Shown here: positions 50,071 to 50,630 of the stretch, one piece after another
Layout: each line of letters opens with the position of its first letter
How positions within the stretch are numbered: position 1 is the first letter of the stretch
Source of the DNA: CAYPXN01 sp964470915
GTDB lineage: Bacteria > UBA10199 > JADFYH01
Length of the DNA stretch: 50,630 nt
Assembly (NCBI GenBank): GCA_964470915.1
Contig: CAYYEM010000011.1
Coordinates: 1 to 50,630, forward strand
Reading direction: 5' to 3'
Program-made: the position numbers and the translations under genes
Notes under the pieces: model-generated
The model's input: only the letters and a program-made list of their open reading frames with translations
What the model was told of the DNA's origin: nothing
The model's database searches: none

Positions 50071-50630
50071 GCGCCCTTCCTTTTTAATAAATAAAAGAAG
50101 AAGGGAGCACCCACCAAAGCTGTGATAACACCTACAGGAAGTTGGGTTTGGAATTGTTGAGAGGAAAAGGCCATACGGGCAATCCAATCTGATAAAACAA
50201 GAAAAGAAGCCCCACCCAACATCACCGCGGGCAAGACCTTACGATGATCAGTTCCCATACTTAAGCGCATCATATGAGGCACCGCTAAACCTACAAAACC
50301 AATGAGCCCCGAAATTGAAACTGTCGCTCCTATCATCAAAGAAGCTGCAAAAAATACTCTCTTTCGCACCCTCTCTACGTCCACTCCCAAAAGTGCAGCT
50401 GACTCTTCACCCAAGCTAATCAAATTTAAAGCGGAAGCATCCCAAAAAATCACGGCACTCCCCGCTAATACAAAACAAGCTAAAACCCCAATGCGAGAAT
50501 ATTCCATGGCCTCCAAGGAACCCACCATCAAAAACCAAATTCGATGCAAATCTTCCATCGATACGAGAGAGTTTAAAAAGAGAATCAGAGCAAAAGTGGT
50601 CGCATTAAATAAAACACCGACTAGTAAAAG
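50067..50630 (-). CDS. FecCD/BtuC-family permease, 5' part outside window
   Basis: The frame is open to the last base, so about 188 C-terminal residues are visible. They include the FecCD signatures: LVGVLFNATTFALILFL, IWFLMVGSLEAMEYSR, NLISLGEESAALLGVDVERV, the coupling region and GFVGLAVPHMMRLSMG. Four to five membrane segments. The end (QTQLPVGVITALVGAPFFFYL) is complete. It forms the channel of the importer whose ATPase overlaps its stop. A Met at about 50558 lies mid-domain and is not the start. Confidence 0.92.
   Translation of the reverse strand, partial: LLLVGVLFNATTFALILFLNSLVSMEDLHRIWFLMVGSLEAMEYSRIGVLACFVLAGSAVIFWDASALNLISLGEESAALLGVDVERVRKRVFFAASLMIGATVSISGLIGFVGLAVPHMMRLSMGTDHRKVLPAVMLGGASFLVLSDWIARMAFSSQQFQTQLPVGVITALVGAPFFFYLLKRKGA

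Overview
The window (about 50.6 kb, AT-rich by eye) comes from a Gram-negative bacterium with an outer membrane. It encodes a TonB protein, a LolB-like lipoprotein, several lipobox proteins, TRAP and peptide importers, glutathione synthase and proteins with MYXO-CTERM/JDVT-CTERM-like C-terminal sorting signals. The thrombospondin type 3 and DUF4215-like cysteine-rich repeats, together with these tails, suggest an uncultivated lineage of the former Deltaproteobacteria (Myxococcota, Bdellovibrionota or a relative). This placement is an inference. There are no rRNA genes, intact tRNA genes, CRISPR arrays, transposases or phage genes. Six runs of exactly 100 N mark scaffold gaps of unknown size, so any reading frame that crosses one is unreliable.

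Layout. 1-1.5 kb: the tail of an unknown protein, then an MqsA-type toxin-antitoxin pair behind a sigma-54-type promoter with tandem palindromes. 1.5-5.5 kb: a large SF2 helicase with five C-terminal repeats. 5.6-7.2 kb: an ABC-2 exporter pair. 7.3-7.7 kb: a truncated HEXXH metalloprotease. 7.9-11.6 kb: a TatT-DctP-DctQM TRAP transporter of the TPAT type. 11.8-19.5 kb: two giant unknown proteins with EF-hand motifs. 19.5-33.6 kb: one long minus-strand run that reads, in transcription order, xseA, xseB, ispA, yjbQ, a RuBisCO-like protein, tlyA, a TPR lipoprotein, a LolB-like lipoprotein, oppA-B-C-D-F and a small lipoprotein. 33.8-36.8 kb: two paralogous cysteine-rich or TSP3-repeat surface proteins. 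37-39.7 kb: two paralogous beta-barrel-like proteins without signal peptides. 39.8-50.6 kb: hicBA, a patatin, a TPR protein, gshB, an RluA-type pseudouridine synthase, a secreted protein, an Rsm22-type methyltransferase, an acyltransferase-hydrolase fusion, and a FecCD/BtuD-type ABC importer followed by a TonB protein.

The main discovery is a promoter motif shared by the unusual, lineage-specific genes. It pairs a -35-like AAC element (usually CAAC) with a -10-like [G/A]CCGATAA or GACGATAA, usually with 17 nt (17-19) from AAC to the -10 box. It lies upstream of the metalloprotease, both EF-hand giants, both cysteine-rich surface proteins and both barrel proteins, and in degenerate form upstream of the helicase. 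For the first giant only the -10 half is visible, next to a gap. The -10 half matches the sigma-28 (FliA/WhiG) consensus GCCGATAA. Three of these leaders also carry sequence that can pair with or beside the ribosome-binding site. I read this as a candidate sigma-28-type regulon of mostly signal-less large proteins plus surface proteins, with an unknown joint function. A second point of interest is a RuBisCO-like protein sitting between ispA and tlyA, where many bacteria carry dxs.
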